From Peptoniphilus sp. (GTDB taxonomy: Bacteria > Bacillota > Clostridia > Tissierellales > Peptoniphilaceae): 35,327 bases of DNA. Below the pieces are notes generated by a model. The model was given only the letters and a program-made list of their open reading frames with translations, had not been told where the DNA came from and searched no databases. The DNA is taken from assembly GCF_022767005.1 (NCBI RefSeq), contig NZ_JALEOV010000087.1, forward strand, positions 1-35,327. Reading direction: 5' to 3'. The position numbers were made by a program, and so were the translations under genes. Positions 16,264 to 24,364 of the stretch are shown piece after piece. The stretch's first letter is position 1; each line of letters starts with the position of its first letter.

Positions 16264-19200
16264 TTATACTCTCTCTATTTCTATTTTTATTTCATGTCCA
16301 TTTAGGTTTTCAACTTCTGTATCTACATCTGAATTAACTATTTCAGTTGCCAAAGTTTCTGTCTTAATAAATTTTTCTTCAGATGCTATTGCCTTTTCTA
16401 CTTCTTCGTCAGATTTATAAGTTATCTTAATATTGTCTAAAATGTCTAAATCTTTTTTCTTTCTAAGTTGTTGAATCTTTGATATAAATTCTCTTACATA
16501 TCCTTCATTAAGAAGTTCAGCATTAAGTTCAGTGTCAAGAATTACAAAGAGATTGTTTTCCATAACAACATCAAAACCTTCTTTTGCATTGATTTTTACT
16601 TCTACATAATCTCTCTTGATTTCTATTTCTTCGCCACCAATTTCAATGTTTACATTTCCTTCATTTAATTTTGAAAGAAGTTCTTTTGCATTAGTTTCCC
16701 TTAAATATTTGCCAAAGTCTTTTACTTTTGAACCTAAAATGCTTCCGCAAACTCTAAAGTTTGGTTTAAGTTCAAATTCCATATATTCTGAAAGATTATC
16801 TTCAAATTTTACCTCTTTAACGTTTAATTCTTCCTTAATTAAATCAGTTAAATCGCCAATAATATCTTTATACTTACCGTCGATAATAACTTCTGAAAGT
16901 GGTTGTCTTACTTTAATCTTTGCTTCTTCTCTAGATGCTCTTCCCAATGTTACAAGATCTCTTACCAAATCCATTTTTTCTTCTACTTTGTCGTTAATCA
17001 TATTTTCATCATAAGTTGGATAATCAACTAAGTGTACAGACTCTTCATCAGTAAGTGACTTAAACAATTCTTCAGAGATAAATGGAACTATTGGTGCGAT
17101 TAGTTTTGTAACACCAAGTAAAACTTCATAAGTTGTCTTGTATACTGCAAGTTTAGTATTGTCTTTGTCAGTCTTCCAAAATCTCCTTCTGTTTCTTCTA
17201 ATGTACCAATTTGAAACATCTTCAATTACAAATTCTTGAATTTCTCTAACAACTTTTGTAAGTTCAAATACTTCCATGTCTTTTCTTACAGTTTTTACTA
17301 GTCTGTTATATTTTGAAAGCAACCATTTGTCGATTTCTTCTAAATCTTCATAGCTTACTTTGTGTTCTCTAGGATCAATATTATCTGTATTTGCATAAAG
17401 ACTGAAGAAGTTATATGTGTTTCTAAGTGATCTAAAGAATTTTGATTCAATTTCACGAAGACCATCTTCATCAAATTTTGTTGGAGTCCAAGGTGGAGAT
17501 ACATAAAGTAGATACCATCTTACAACATCGGCACCATATTTATCAAATAATTCAAAAGGAGCTACTGTATTTCCTCTTGATTTTGACATTTTCTTTCCAT
17601 CTTTATCAAGGATAAGGTCATTTACAAGTACATTTTTATATGGACTTTTTCCTGTCATATAAGTTGAAATTGCAATTAGTGAATAGAACCAACCTCTAGT
17701 TTGATCAATTCCTTCAGATATAAAGTCTGCTGGGAATAACTCACTAAAGTTATCTTTATTTTCAAAAGGATAATGCCATTGTGCAAAAGGCATTGCTCCA
17801 GAGTCAAACCATACATCGATTACATCAGATTCTCTCTTCATCTCTTTTCCACATTTTGGACATTTTATATGAATGTCATCAACATATGGTCTGTGAAGCT
17901 CTATATCCTCTGGAACATCTTCCACAGCTTTTTTTCTAAGATCTTCAATTGAACCAACTGATTCTGTATGACCACATTCACATCTCCAAATTGGAAGTGG
18001 TGTCCCCCAATATCTTGACCTTGAAATTGCCCAGTCATTTAGATTTTCTAGCCAATTTCCAAATCTCTTTTCACCAACAAAATCTGGGAACCAATTAACA
18101 CCCTTGTTGTTTTCAATTAATTTATCTTTAAATTTAGTAACTTCAATGTACCAAGATGGATGTGCGTAATAAATTAATGGAGTATGACATCTCCAACAGT
18201 GTGGATAATTATGAACTACTTTTTGTTTTGAAAACATTAAGTCATTGTCCATTAGATAATGAATCACATCATGATCAGCATCTATTACAAATTGACCTTT
18301 CCATGGTGTATCAGTAAATTTACCTTCTTCATCCACTGGTTTTAACATTGGAAGGTCATATCCCCTTGCAGTTTGGTAGTCGTCTTCACCAAAAGCAGGT
18401 GCAATATGAACAATACCTGTACCATCTTCAGTAGTTACATAATCAGCACATATTACATAAAATGCTTTTTTATCAGGTTCTAAAAATTTAAGAAGTTGCT
18501 CGTATTCCATAAACTCTAAATCTTTGCCGACAAATTCTTCTATTACTTCATATTCATCATCTTTGAAAACTGTTTTTGCAAGTAACTTTGCTACATAATA
18601 AATATTTCCGTCGGAATGCTTTACTTTAATATATTCAACTTTTGGATTTACAGCAAGGGCTACGTTAGAAGGAAGTGTCCAAGGTGTAGTTGTCCATGCT
18701 AAGAAATATTCATTATCCTTACCCTTTAATTTGAATTTACAAGTTACAGTAGTAGTTTTTATTTCTTCATAGCCTTGTGCAACTTCATGAGATGCAAGTC
18801 CAGTTCCACATCTTGGACAATAAGGAACAATTTTATGTCCTTCATAAATTAGTCCTTCTTTAAACATCTTGTCTAAAATATGCCAAACTGATTCAATATA
18901 ACTATTTTCAAGTGTAATATATGGATGGTCTAAATCTATTAGATAGCCCATTCTTCTAGTAAGTGTTCTCCATTCTTTTTCATATTCAAAAACAGATTCC
19001 TTACATTTTTTATTAAAATTTTCAACTCCATAGGATTCAATATCTTGTTTATTATGAAGTCCAAGTTTTTTTTCAACTTCAATTTCAACTGGAAGACCAT
19101 GTGTGTCCCAACCAGCTTTTCTCTTAACTTTATATCCAAGCATTGTATGATATCTACAAGTTAAGTCCTTTAAAGTTCTCGCCATTACATGATGTATTCC

Positions 19201-19365
19201 TGGCTTGCCATTTGCTGTTGGAGGTCCTTCATAGAAAATATAATTCTCTCCATCTTTTCTAGATTCTACAGATTTGTGTAAAAGATCTATTTCATCCCAA
19301 AATCTTGAGATTTTTTCTTCCCTTTCACTAACCTTATCCTTAGATAATTCTTTAAAATTTTTCAT
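16264..19365 (-). CDS. ileS: Isoleucyl-tRNA synthetase, type 2, with GIHH signature
   Basis: A 1,033-residue class I synthetase charging tRNA-Ile. The catalytic signature usually read HIGH appears as GIHH (residues 56-59, in GPPTANGKPGIHHVMAR). The second signature is KMSKS (592-596). An editing domain lies between (TTTPWTLPSNVALAVNP; GTGIVHIAPAFGEDDY). Zinc-type Cys pairs are seen (CPRCGTG; CPKCGKEM). GPPTANG and the long C-terminal domain are typical of IleRS2, the form shared with eukaryotic cytosolic enzymes. IleRS2 is generally mupirocin-resistant, and first/third-position swapped GxHH forms are reported as hyper-resistant. The ATG follows AAGGAG. Expression is controlled by the T-box leader. 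Confidence 0.97.
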   Translation of the reverse strand: MKNFKELSKDKVSEREEKISRFWDEIDLLHKSVESRKDGENYIFYEGPPTANGKPGIHHVMARTLKDLTCRYHTMLGYKVKRKAGWDTHGLPVEIEVEKKLGLHNKQDIESYGVENFNKKCKESVFEYEKEWRTLTRRMGYLIDLDHPYITLENSYIESVWHILDKMFKEGLIYEGHKIVPYCPRCGTGLASHEVAQGYEEIKTTTVTCKFKLKGKDNEYFLAWTTTPWTLPSNVALAVNPKVEYIKVKHSDGNIYYVAKLLAKTVFKDDEYEVIEEFVGKDLEFMEYEQLLKFLEPDKKAFYVICADYVTTEDGTGIVHIAPAFGEDDYQTARGYDLPMLKPVDEEGKFTDTPWKGQFVIDADHDVIHYLMDNDLMFSKQKVVHNYPHCWRCHTPLIYYAHPSWYIEVTKFKDKLIENNKGVNWFPDFVGEKRFGNWLENLNDWAISRSRYWGTPLPIWRCECGHTESVGSIEDLRKKAVEDVPEDIELHRPYVDDIHIKCPKCGKEMKRESDVIDVWFDSGAMPFAQWHYPFENKDNFSELFPADFISEGIDQTRGWFYSLIAISTYMTGKSPYKNVLVNDLILDKDGKKMSKSRGNTVAPFELFDKYGADVVRWYLLYVSPPWTPTKFDEDGLREIESKFFRSLRNTYNFFSLYANTDNIDPREHKVSYEDLEEIDKWLLSKYNRLVKTVRKDMEVFELTKVVREIQEFVIEDVSNWYIRRNRRRFWKTDKDNTKLAVYKTTYEVLLGVTKLIAPIVPFISEELFKSLTDEESVHLVDYPTYDENMINDKVEEKMDLVRDLVTLGRASREEAKIKVRQPLSEVIIDGKYKDIIGDLTDLIKEELNVKEVKFEDNLSEYMEFELKPNFRVCGSILGSKVKDFGKYLRETNAKELLSKLNEGNVNIEIGGEEIEIKRDYVEVKINAKEGFDVVMENNLFVILDTELNAELLNEGYVREFISKIQQLRKKKDLDILDNIKITYKSDEEVEKAIASEEKFIKTETLATEIVNSDVDTEVENLNGHEIKIEIERV

Positions 19366-19393
19366 CTAAAACTCCTTATTCTTCCTAATTTTT

Positions 19394-19599
19394 TATAAAA
19401 AAGTCCCCTCTCAAACGAGAAGGGACGAACTAGCCGCGGTACCACCCTAATTATAGGTAACTATCACTTAATTTTTTAACGCAAATACGCAAAGGCTTTT
19501 GACCTTTGAGCTCCGAGGTGATCTATAAATTTTCAAAACACAGTTTCACACCAAACAACTGCTCTCTTAGTTTTTAGAATTTACCGTCCTCATCAAAGC
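19394..19599 (-). promoter_or_regulatory. T-box riboswitch of ileS (specifier ATC)
   Basis: The leader directly upstream of ileS carries AGGGTGGTACCGCGG on the minus strand (19448-19434), the near-invariant T-box. A stem I region (about 19599-19505) has AGAGAG and GGTGTGAAACTG. The specifier ATC (19522-19520) sits in ATAGATCACC, matching tRNA-Ile. A terminator hairpin follows. Uncharged tRNA-Ile is expected to pair at ATC and the T-box bulge and allow readthrough into ileS. The element begins right after the rrf2 stop codon. The exact 5' end is approximate. Confidence 0.95.
19396..19426 (-). terminator. T-box terminator hairpin
   Basis: On the minus strand GTCCCTTCTC (19426-19417) pairs with GAGAGGGGAC (19412-19403), one G-U pair, four-base loop, followed by six T. 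It is the regulated terminator of the ileS leader. Confidence 0.93.
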
Positions 19600-20007
19600 T
19601 TATATAAAATTGTCTATTGTTTCATCCTTAAACATTTTAATAATGTTGGATTGAATCTTTGCGAGTGTACCATGAAATTTGCAATTTCCTACATTACCAG
19701 ATTTGTTTTTACTACAATAACTATCTTTTTGTAAACACCTATTTATTACAATAGGTCCATCAATCGCAATAAGTATGTCGTATAGTGTTATGTCTTCCTT
19801 TGGTTTCTTTAAATAATATCCACCCTTAGAACCTCTTTTTGCATCGGTAATTCCCGCTAAATTTAATTTTCTCAAAATTCTTAGAGTAAATCTTTTAGTA
19901 ACACCTTCATTTTCAGCAATTTGAGGTGCTCCAACTACTGTACCTTCATTTTCAGCCAGGTACCTTACAATTCTAAAGGCATAATCTGTCTCTTGTGTTA
20001 TTCTCAT
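19600..20007 (-). CDS. Rrf2-family transcription regulator, likely Fe-S
   Basis: A 135-residue Rrf2 regulator: MRITQETDYAFRIVRYLA, a winged helix around residues 27-63 (APQIAENEGVTKRFTLRILRKL, SKGGYYL) and the C-terminal dimer helix. Cys91, Cys98 and Cys109 followed by His112 (NCKFH) resemble the cluster ligands of IscR (Cys92/98/104, His107), although the last loop is longer. It may sense Fe-S status, NO or redox (inference). The ATG follows AGGTGAT. It lies 35 bases after the SAF-domain oxidoreductase and just before the ileS T-box, so it is probably cotranscribed with the former. No isc or suf gene is in view. Confidence 0.9.
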   Translation of the reverse strand: MRITQETDYAFRIVRYLAENEGTVVGAPQIAENEGVTKRFTLRILRKLNLAGITDAKRGSKGGYYLKKPKEDITLYDILIAIDGPIVINRCLQKDSYCSKNKSGNVGNCKFHGTLAKIQSNIIKMFKDETIDNFI

Positions 20008-20042
20008 TTTATCACCTATTTTGAATATTATATCATCTTTGT

Positions 20043-21320
20043 TTACTTTTTAAAATACTTATCTTGTATTTTTCTAAGCTTTACAATTTCTGACTCTTCA
20101 TTTAAAGATATGTCATCATAATTAACTAGACTTCCCTTTTTTACATCTCTCTTCGCATAAGCACCATCTGTTACAATACCAATTGGCACATGGTTCCCAT
20201 CTAGTTGGTCTTTTTTTGTTTCCAAAGTTCCAAAAATCATTTCTCCGCCAATAGAATCAAGTTTTTCGCCCTTTTTTATATCTCTTTTGGCAACTGCTAC
20301 GGTTTCTGCATAGGGCTCTCCCATTGGGGCAATAGATGAATCTCTCAATACCACAGCTTTAATAATGGAAACTATTGTCTCAATGCTAGTCAAATGATAA
20401 GGTCTATATATTGTATAATTTGGACCTTCTCCCATGGAAAGATATTTCATTTCTTTATCAATAATATTAGATTTTGGTTTTACCACAGCAAAAACTCCAG
20501 GAGCTATACCTGTTGCAAAGTCTACAACACCATAGGAATTTAAAATTCCACCATCTTCTTTTAATTTGTAATCATCGGCAATTTTTTTAGGACTTGTATC
20601 TACAAAATGGCAACCCCTAATATCTGGAATAAAGCCAAGAGCATTGCATACAGCATTAAGTTCAATCATTGTATTAGTCCCATCTACAAAAGAAGTTAAC
20701 ATTCTTGGACTTATTCCCCTTTTGTTTGCAGAGTCCCTTAAACTATCTGGAGTCGCATAATTATTTAATTCATTATTTTTCCCCTTTCCGAGAACTAGAA
20801 CCTCAAACCCACAATTTTTTGCAAATTCATAAATCTCTACAATGGCACCAGGTTCATCGCCCTTTGTTCCCGAATAAACTATTCCCTTTTCATCTGCCAT
20901 TACCTTTAAGATTGGTCCAACAGTTGCATCCATCTCAACATTAAGACTAACTATATCTACATTATTTTCTATTGCAGAAATAGATAATTTTGTACCAGTC
21001 TCAGTGTCTCCCGTACAATCAACTATGCAGTCCACAAGAGTTGATGCAATTAAATTATTTGTTGTGGCGATGTATTTTTTTTCTCTTAAAAGATTCCTTG
21101 CTTCTTCCAAATCATCTGTAAAGGCATAATCACCTTTATCTATATTTGCTGAATCTATTGCAGCTTTTAGCGTTACTTTATTTCTTGATGAAAAAACTAT
21201 GGGATAAAAATTTTCATTTTGACTTAACAAAGTAAATAGTGAAGTGCCCATTATTCCTGAGCCAACAATTCCAACAGAAATATTGCCATATTCCTTTAAT
21301 TTTTTTTGTAAGTAAAACAT
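20043..21320 (-). CDS. Homoserine-dehydrogenase-like oxidoreductase with SAF domain (COG4091 type)
   Basis: A 425-residue protein. Residues 15-150 form a Rossmann NAD(P)-binding domain (GIVGSGIMGTSL, then VDCTGDTETGTK). The central part resembles the catalytic region of homoserine-dehydrogenase-like enzymes (SGTKGDEPGAIVEIYEF, GKGKNNELN). The last ~85 residues contain a SAF-type domain (AVAKRDIKKGEKL, YAKRDVKKGSLV). Relatives are annotated only broadly; several act on sugar acids or their oxidised products, so the substrate is unknown. The ATG follows GGAGGAAGA. rrf2 follows 35 bases downstream. No amino-acid biosynthesis genes are nearby, which argues against a true homoserine dehydrogenase role. 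Confidence 0.75.
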   Translation of the reverse strand: MFYLQKKLKEYGNISVGIVGSGIMGTSLFTLLSQNENFYPIVFSSRNKVTLKAAIDSANIDKGDYAFTDDLEEARNLLREKKYIATTNNLIASTLVDCIVDCTGDTETGTKLSISAIENNVDIVSLNVEMDATVGPILKVMADEKGIVYSGTKGDEPGAIVEIYEFAKNCGFEVLVLGKGKNNELNNYATPDSLRDSANKRGISPRMLTSFVDGTNTMIELNAVCNALGFIPDIRGCHFVDTSPKKIADDYKLKEDGGILNSYGVVDFATGIAPGVFAVVKPKSNIIDKEMKYLSMGEGPNYTIYRPYHLTSIETIVSIIKAVVLRDSSIAPMGEPYAETVAVAKRDIKKGEKLDSIGGEMIFGTLETKKDQLDGNHVPIGIVTDGAYAKRDVKKGSLVNYDDISLNEESEIVKLRKIQDKYFKK

Positions 21321-21371
21321 TCTTCCTCCAAATCTATTTGAATCATTAAAATTAATCTTATTTGCAAAATT

Positions 21372-21400
21372 ATTTTAATCTGAATTTACTTCTATTGCAA
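21372..21400 (-). promoter_or_regulatory. Candidate promoter of the SAF-domain oxidoreductase
   Basis: On the minus strand TTGCAA (21400-21395), 17 bases, TAAAAT (21377-21372). Moderate matches only. It lies immediately after the stop codon of the preceding flavoprotein gene. Confidence 0.35.
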
Positions 21401-21401
21401 A

Positions 21402-22592
21402 TTATTTTTCACTAAGCATCTTTCCAAGTCGATATCCACAAGAAAATGCAAATTGCAAATTATAACCACCGCAGTCTCCGTCAATATTTAGTGCCTCTCC
21501 TATAATATACAAATTCTCAATTTTTTTACATGAATAGTCATAAGGATTTACTTCGCTTAAATCAACGCCACCTCTTGTAACTTGGGAATTTTTAAAACCT
21601 GTGCTCCCAATTACTTTAAACCTTGACTTTAACAAAACTTCTGCGATATTTTCAAAATCTGACATAGGAATCATATTCATTGCAACTTTTTTGTCTAAAT
21701 TTAAAGAATCAATTATATAGTGAATAAATTTTTTATCGACAATTCCCATTAAGTACTCTTCAAGGGAAAAATCTGGAAACATATAATATCTGCTATAAAG
21801 CATCTCAATTGTATTTTCATCAACATTATTTATTATGGGCACTTCAATAAAATTATTTTCAGAAATATTCACTGACAAATCTAAAATTGGCGGCCCACTT
21901 ATTCCATAATCAGTGAATAAAATTTCTCCAAATCTTTCGTCAATTTTTTTATCTTTCTCAAATAATTTTGCCATTCCAATTACTTTAGTTCCCTTAAGAT
22001 GCTTTAAATATTTTGATTCCAATTTTATTTGAGTAAGTGCCGGCTTTAATTCAGTTATTTTTAAACCTAGCTTTTTTAAAATTTCAAAACTTCTTCCATC
22101 AGAACCACTTGCAGGCATGGATTTTGCGCCAAAAGCTGCTATAACTACATCTGATTTAAAAATTCCATCATTTGTAATTACTTCAAAACCCTTTTTATTT
22201 TTTTTAATTTCTAAAACTTCTGTGTTTGTCCTAATGTCGATATTCTTTTTATTAAGCCAATACATAAAAATATTTAGCACAGAATTTGACTTCAATGTAA
22301 TTGGATAAACTCTATTTCCATCAATTGTAGATTCAAGCCCTAAAGTTTTAAAATAATTTATTAAGTCTTGATTATTAAATTCTTTTATGGTGTATTTAAC
22401 AAAACTTGGAGAAGAATAATTTTCTTCTGACAAATTTAAGTTAGTATAATTGCATCTGCCATTGCCAGTTGCCAGTAATTTTTTCCCAATTCTATCATTT
22501 TTTTCAATTAATGTAACATCATTATTTTCATTTTTTGCATTTATAGCAGCAACCATTCCAGCAGGTCCTGCACCAATAATTATTATATTCAT
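21402..22592 (-). CDS. HI0933/BaiN-family FAD-dependent oxidoreductase
   Basis: A 396-residue flavoprotein. The dinucleotide-binding GAGPAG (7-12) begins almost at the first residue. KKLLATGNGRCNYTN (about 37-51) is the hallmark of the HI0933/YhiN family, and the C-terminal GDCGGYNLQFAFSCGYRLGK binds FAD in relatives. One member, BaiN, reduces bile-acid intermediates in gut Clostridium; most have no assigned substrate. The ATG at 22592 cannot move downstream without losing the Rossmann motif, yet no ribosome site precedes it, and a perfect TATAAT lies only 14 bases upstream. The message is therefore probably almost leaderless. It diverges from the pyrophosphatase gene. Confidence 0.88.
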   Translation of the reverse strand: MNIIIIGAGPAGMVAAINAKNENNDVTLIEKNDRIGKKLLATGNGRCNYTNLNLSEENYSSPSFVKYTIKEFNNQDLINYFKTLGLESTIDGNRVYPITLKSNSVLNIFMYWLNKKNIDIRTNTEVLEIKKNKKGFEVITNDGIFKSDVVIAAFGAKSMPASGSDGRSFEILKKLGLKITELKPALTQIKLESKYLKHLKGTKVIGMAKLFEKDKKIDERFGEILFTDYGISGPPILDLSVNISENNFIEVPIINNVDENTIEMLYSRYYMFPDFSLEEYLMGIVDKKFIHYIIDSLNLDKKVAMNMIPMSDFENIAEVLLKSRFKVIGSTGFKNSQVTRGGVDLSEVNPYDYSCKKIENLYIIGEALNIDGDCGGYNLQFAFSCGYRLGKMLSEK

Positions 22593-22606
22593 AGTATCAC
22601 AAACAA

Positions 22607-22636
22607 ATTATATCCTAAAGTTATATAAATTTACAA
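22607..22636 (-). promoter_or_regulatory. Promoter of the BaiN-like gene, very short leader
   Basis: On the minus strand TTGTAA (22636-22631), 18 bases, then TATAAT (22612-22607). The start site would be near 22600, only about eight bases before the ATG at 22592, and no Shine-Dalgarno sequence fits between. Confidence 0.55.
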
Positions 22637-22652
22637 GAATTTAAAAAATTTG

Positions 22653-22680
22653 TGTTATAATAGCTAATAAATTTGGAGGA
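22653..22680 (+). promoter_or_regulatory. Extended -10 promoter and ribosome site of the pyrophosphatase gene
   Basis: TGTTATAAT at 22653-22661, then GGAGGA at 22675-22680 before the ATG at 22684. It is back to back with the promoter of the divergent flavoprotein gene, and their upstream regions overlap. Confidence 0.6.
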
Positions 22681-22683
22681 ATT

Positions 22684-24318
22684 ATGAAAAATAAAATTTA
22701 TATAACAGGACACAAAAACCCCGACACAGATAGTATATGTTCTGCCATTGCCTTGGCAGAGTTAAAAAATAAATTGGGCGAAAATGCTGAAGCAATTAGG
22801 CTTGGCAATTTAAACAAAGAAACCGAATTTGTACTTAAGTATTTTAACGTGGCTTATCCAAGGCTAAAGACTTCTATCAAACCACAAGTTCGTGATATTG
22901 AAATAGACGCTGCCTATTGTGTAAATCCAAGTCTTTCTATGGCATCAGCAATGGATTTGATTCAAAAAAATAATATCAATTCCTTGCCCGTTGTAGACGA
23001 TGATGACAACCTTATTGGAATCGTAAGTTTATCCAACATTGCATCATCTTATATGGAAATTTGGGACGACTCAATAATTGGCAGGAGTAACACAAGCTTT
23101 GAAAATATTTTAGATGTACTCAAAGGTAAGGTCCTTTATTTGCCAAAAAATCCAAGAAAGCTATCAGGTAAAATGGCTGTCAAGGCTATAAAAAATCAGG
23201 ACTTAATAAATGAAAATGATATAGTAATTGTTGGCGACGATATAAAAGACCAAGAAGCTGTAATTAAAAAGGGCATATCTCTTTTAATTCTTACAATTTC
23301 AACTAAACTCGATGATAAACTTTTAGAACTTGCAAAGGAAAATAATGTTGCGGTAATTTCTACTGGACTTTCAACTTTTATGGTTGCAAGAATTTTGCCA
23401 CAAGCTGTTCCCGTTGAATATGTAATGACAAAAGATGATCTAGTTGTATTTCACAAGGACGATTTAATTGACGACGTTCGTGAAAAAATGGCACAATCAA
23501 GATTTAGATCCTATCCTGTTCTCGACAATAAAAATAAAGTAATTGGAAACATTTCTCGTTATCACTTAATTTCAAATTTAAAGAAAAAGATAATTTTAGT
23601 TGACCACAACGAAAGAAATCAATCCATTGATGACATTGATTCTGCAGAAATTGTGCAAATCGTGGATCACCACAGAGTTGCTAATATTTCTACAAGTTCT
23701 CCAATTTATTTTAGAAATGAGCCTGTTGGATCAACTGCAACAATTGTCTCAAAAATGTTTTTTGAAAATGGAATAAAGCCTTCTCGTGAAGTTGCTGGTC
23801 TTCTTTGTGCGGCAATAATTTCCGACACACTTTTATTCAGATCTCCTACATCTACTGATACAGATAAGTATATTCTAAATAAAATGAAAAAAATTGCAGC
23901 AATTGATATAGATGAATTTGCAATGAAGATGTTTAAAGCAGGTACAAGCCTTGAAGGAAGAAAACCCGATGAACTTTTAAAATCCGATGTTAAAAACTTT
24001 TCAGTTGAAGGTATAAATATAAGAATTTGTCAAATTTTTACTATGGATTTGGAAAGTACGACTTCTGTGGAAAAAGAATTAAAAGAGGCAATGGAAAACT
24101 TTGTAGAAACATCTGACACAGAAACTTTTGTCTTGATGATTACAGATATATTTAGGGAAGTTTCTGAGGTAATCCTAGCAGGAAGTTTTAAAGAAGCAAT
24201 TGCAAGAAAATTTGAAAAGGAATTAGTTAACGACAAATTTTTATCTGAAGGACTTCTCTCAAGAAAAAAACAACTCCTTCCTAAAATTAGTTCTGCAATA
24301 TCAGAAGAACTTTCATAA
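22684..24318 (+). CDS. ppaC: Manganese-dependent family II pyrophosphatase with CBS and DRTGG domains
   Basis: A 544-residue DHH-superfamily pyrophosphatase that splits PPi to phosphate. Metal ligands are seen in GHKNPDTDS (His10, Asp14, Asp16), Asp307-His308 (VDHNE) and Asp328-His329-His330 (VDHHR). The catalytic N-terminal segment is interrupted by a regulatory insert: a CBS motif near 75-125, a DRTGG-like domain near 130-240, and a second CBS near 250-300. The DHHA2 domain with GRKPDELL follows. In clostridial homologues the insert makes activity respond to adenine nucleotides and diadenosine polyphosphates. Length fits CBS-DRTGG enzymes (about 545). Monocistronic. Confidence 0.93.
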   Translation: MKNKIYITGHKNPDTDSICSAIALAELKNKLGENAEAIRLGNLNKETEFVLKYFNVAYPRLKTSIKPQVRDIEIDAAYCVNPSLSMASAMDLIQKNNINSLPVVDDDDNLIGIVSLSNIASSYMEIWDDSIIGRSNTSFENILDVLKGKVLYLPKNPRKLSGKMAVKAIKNQDLINENDIVIVGDDIKDQEAVIKKGISLLILTISTKLDDKLLELAKENNVAVISTGLSTFMVARILPQAVPVEYVMTKDDLVVFHKDDLIDDVREKMAQSRFRSYPVLDNKNKVIGNISRYHLISNLKKKIILVDHNERNQSIDDIDSAEIVQIVDHHRVANISTSSPIYFRNEPVGSTATIVSKMFFENGIKPSREVAGLLCAAIISDTLLFRSPTSTDTDKYILNKMKKIAAIDIDEFAMKMFKAGTSLEGRKPDELLKSDVKNFSVEGINIRICQIFTMDLESTTSVEKELKEAMENFVETSDTETFVLMITDIFREVSEVILAGSFKEAIARKFEKELVNDKFLSEGLLSRKKQLLPKISSAISEELS

Positions 24319-24327
24319 TTATTTTAC

Positions 24328-24361
24328 AAAAAAGAGCCTATCATTTGATAGACTCTTTTTA
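24328..24361 (+). terminator. Bidirectional terminator between ppaC and the His/Cys-tail gene
   Basis: Arms AAAGAGCCTATC (24331-24342) and GATAGACTCTTT (24347-24358) pair with one mismatch and a four-base loop. T follows on the plus strand and, because of the A run at 24328-24333, also on the minus strand. It serves two convergent genes. Confidence 0.88.
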
Positions 24362-24364
24362 TCA

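Noticed and set aside
16616-17014. A 132-codon plus-strand open frame opposite ileS
   Set aside because: Shadow of IleRS codons; no ribosome site and a low-information Ser/Phe-rich product.
19366-19599. A tRNA or small RNA gene before ileS
   Set aside because: The structure is fully explained by a T-box leader with ATC specifier, the conserved T-box and a terminator; no tRNA TPsiC arm or acceptor end is seen.
20043-21320. True homoserine dehydrogenase
   Set aside because: The SAF domain and lack of threonine/methionine pathway neighbours place it in the COG4091-like group, not with biosynthetic homoserine dehydrogenases.
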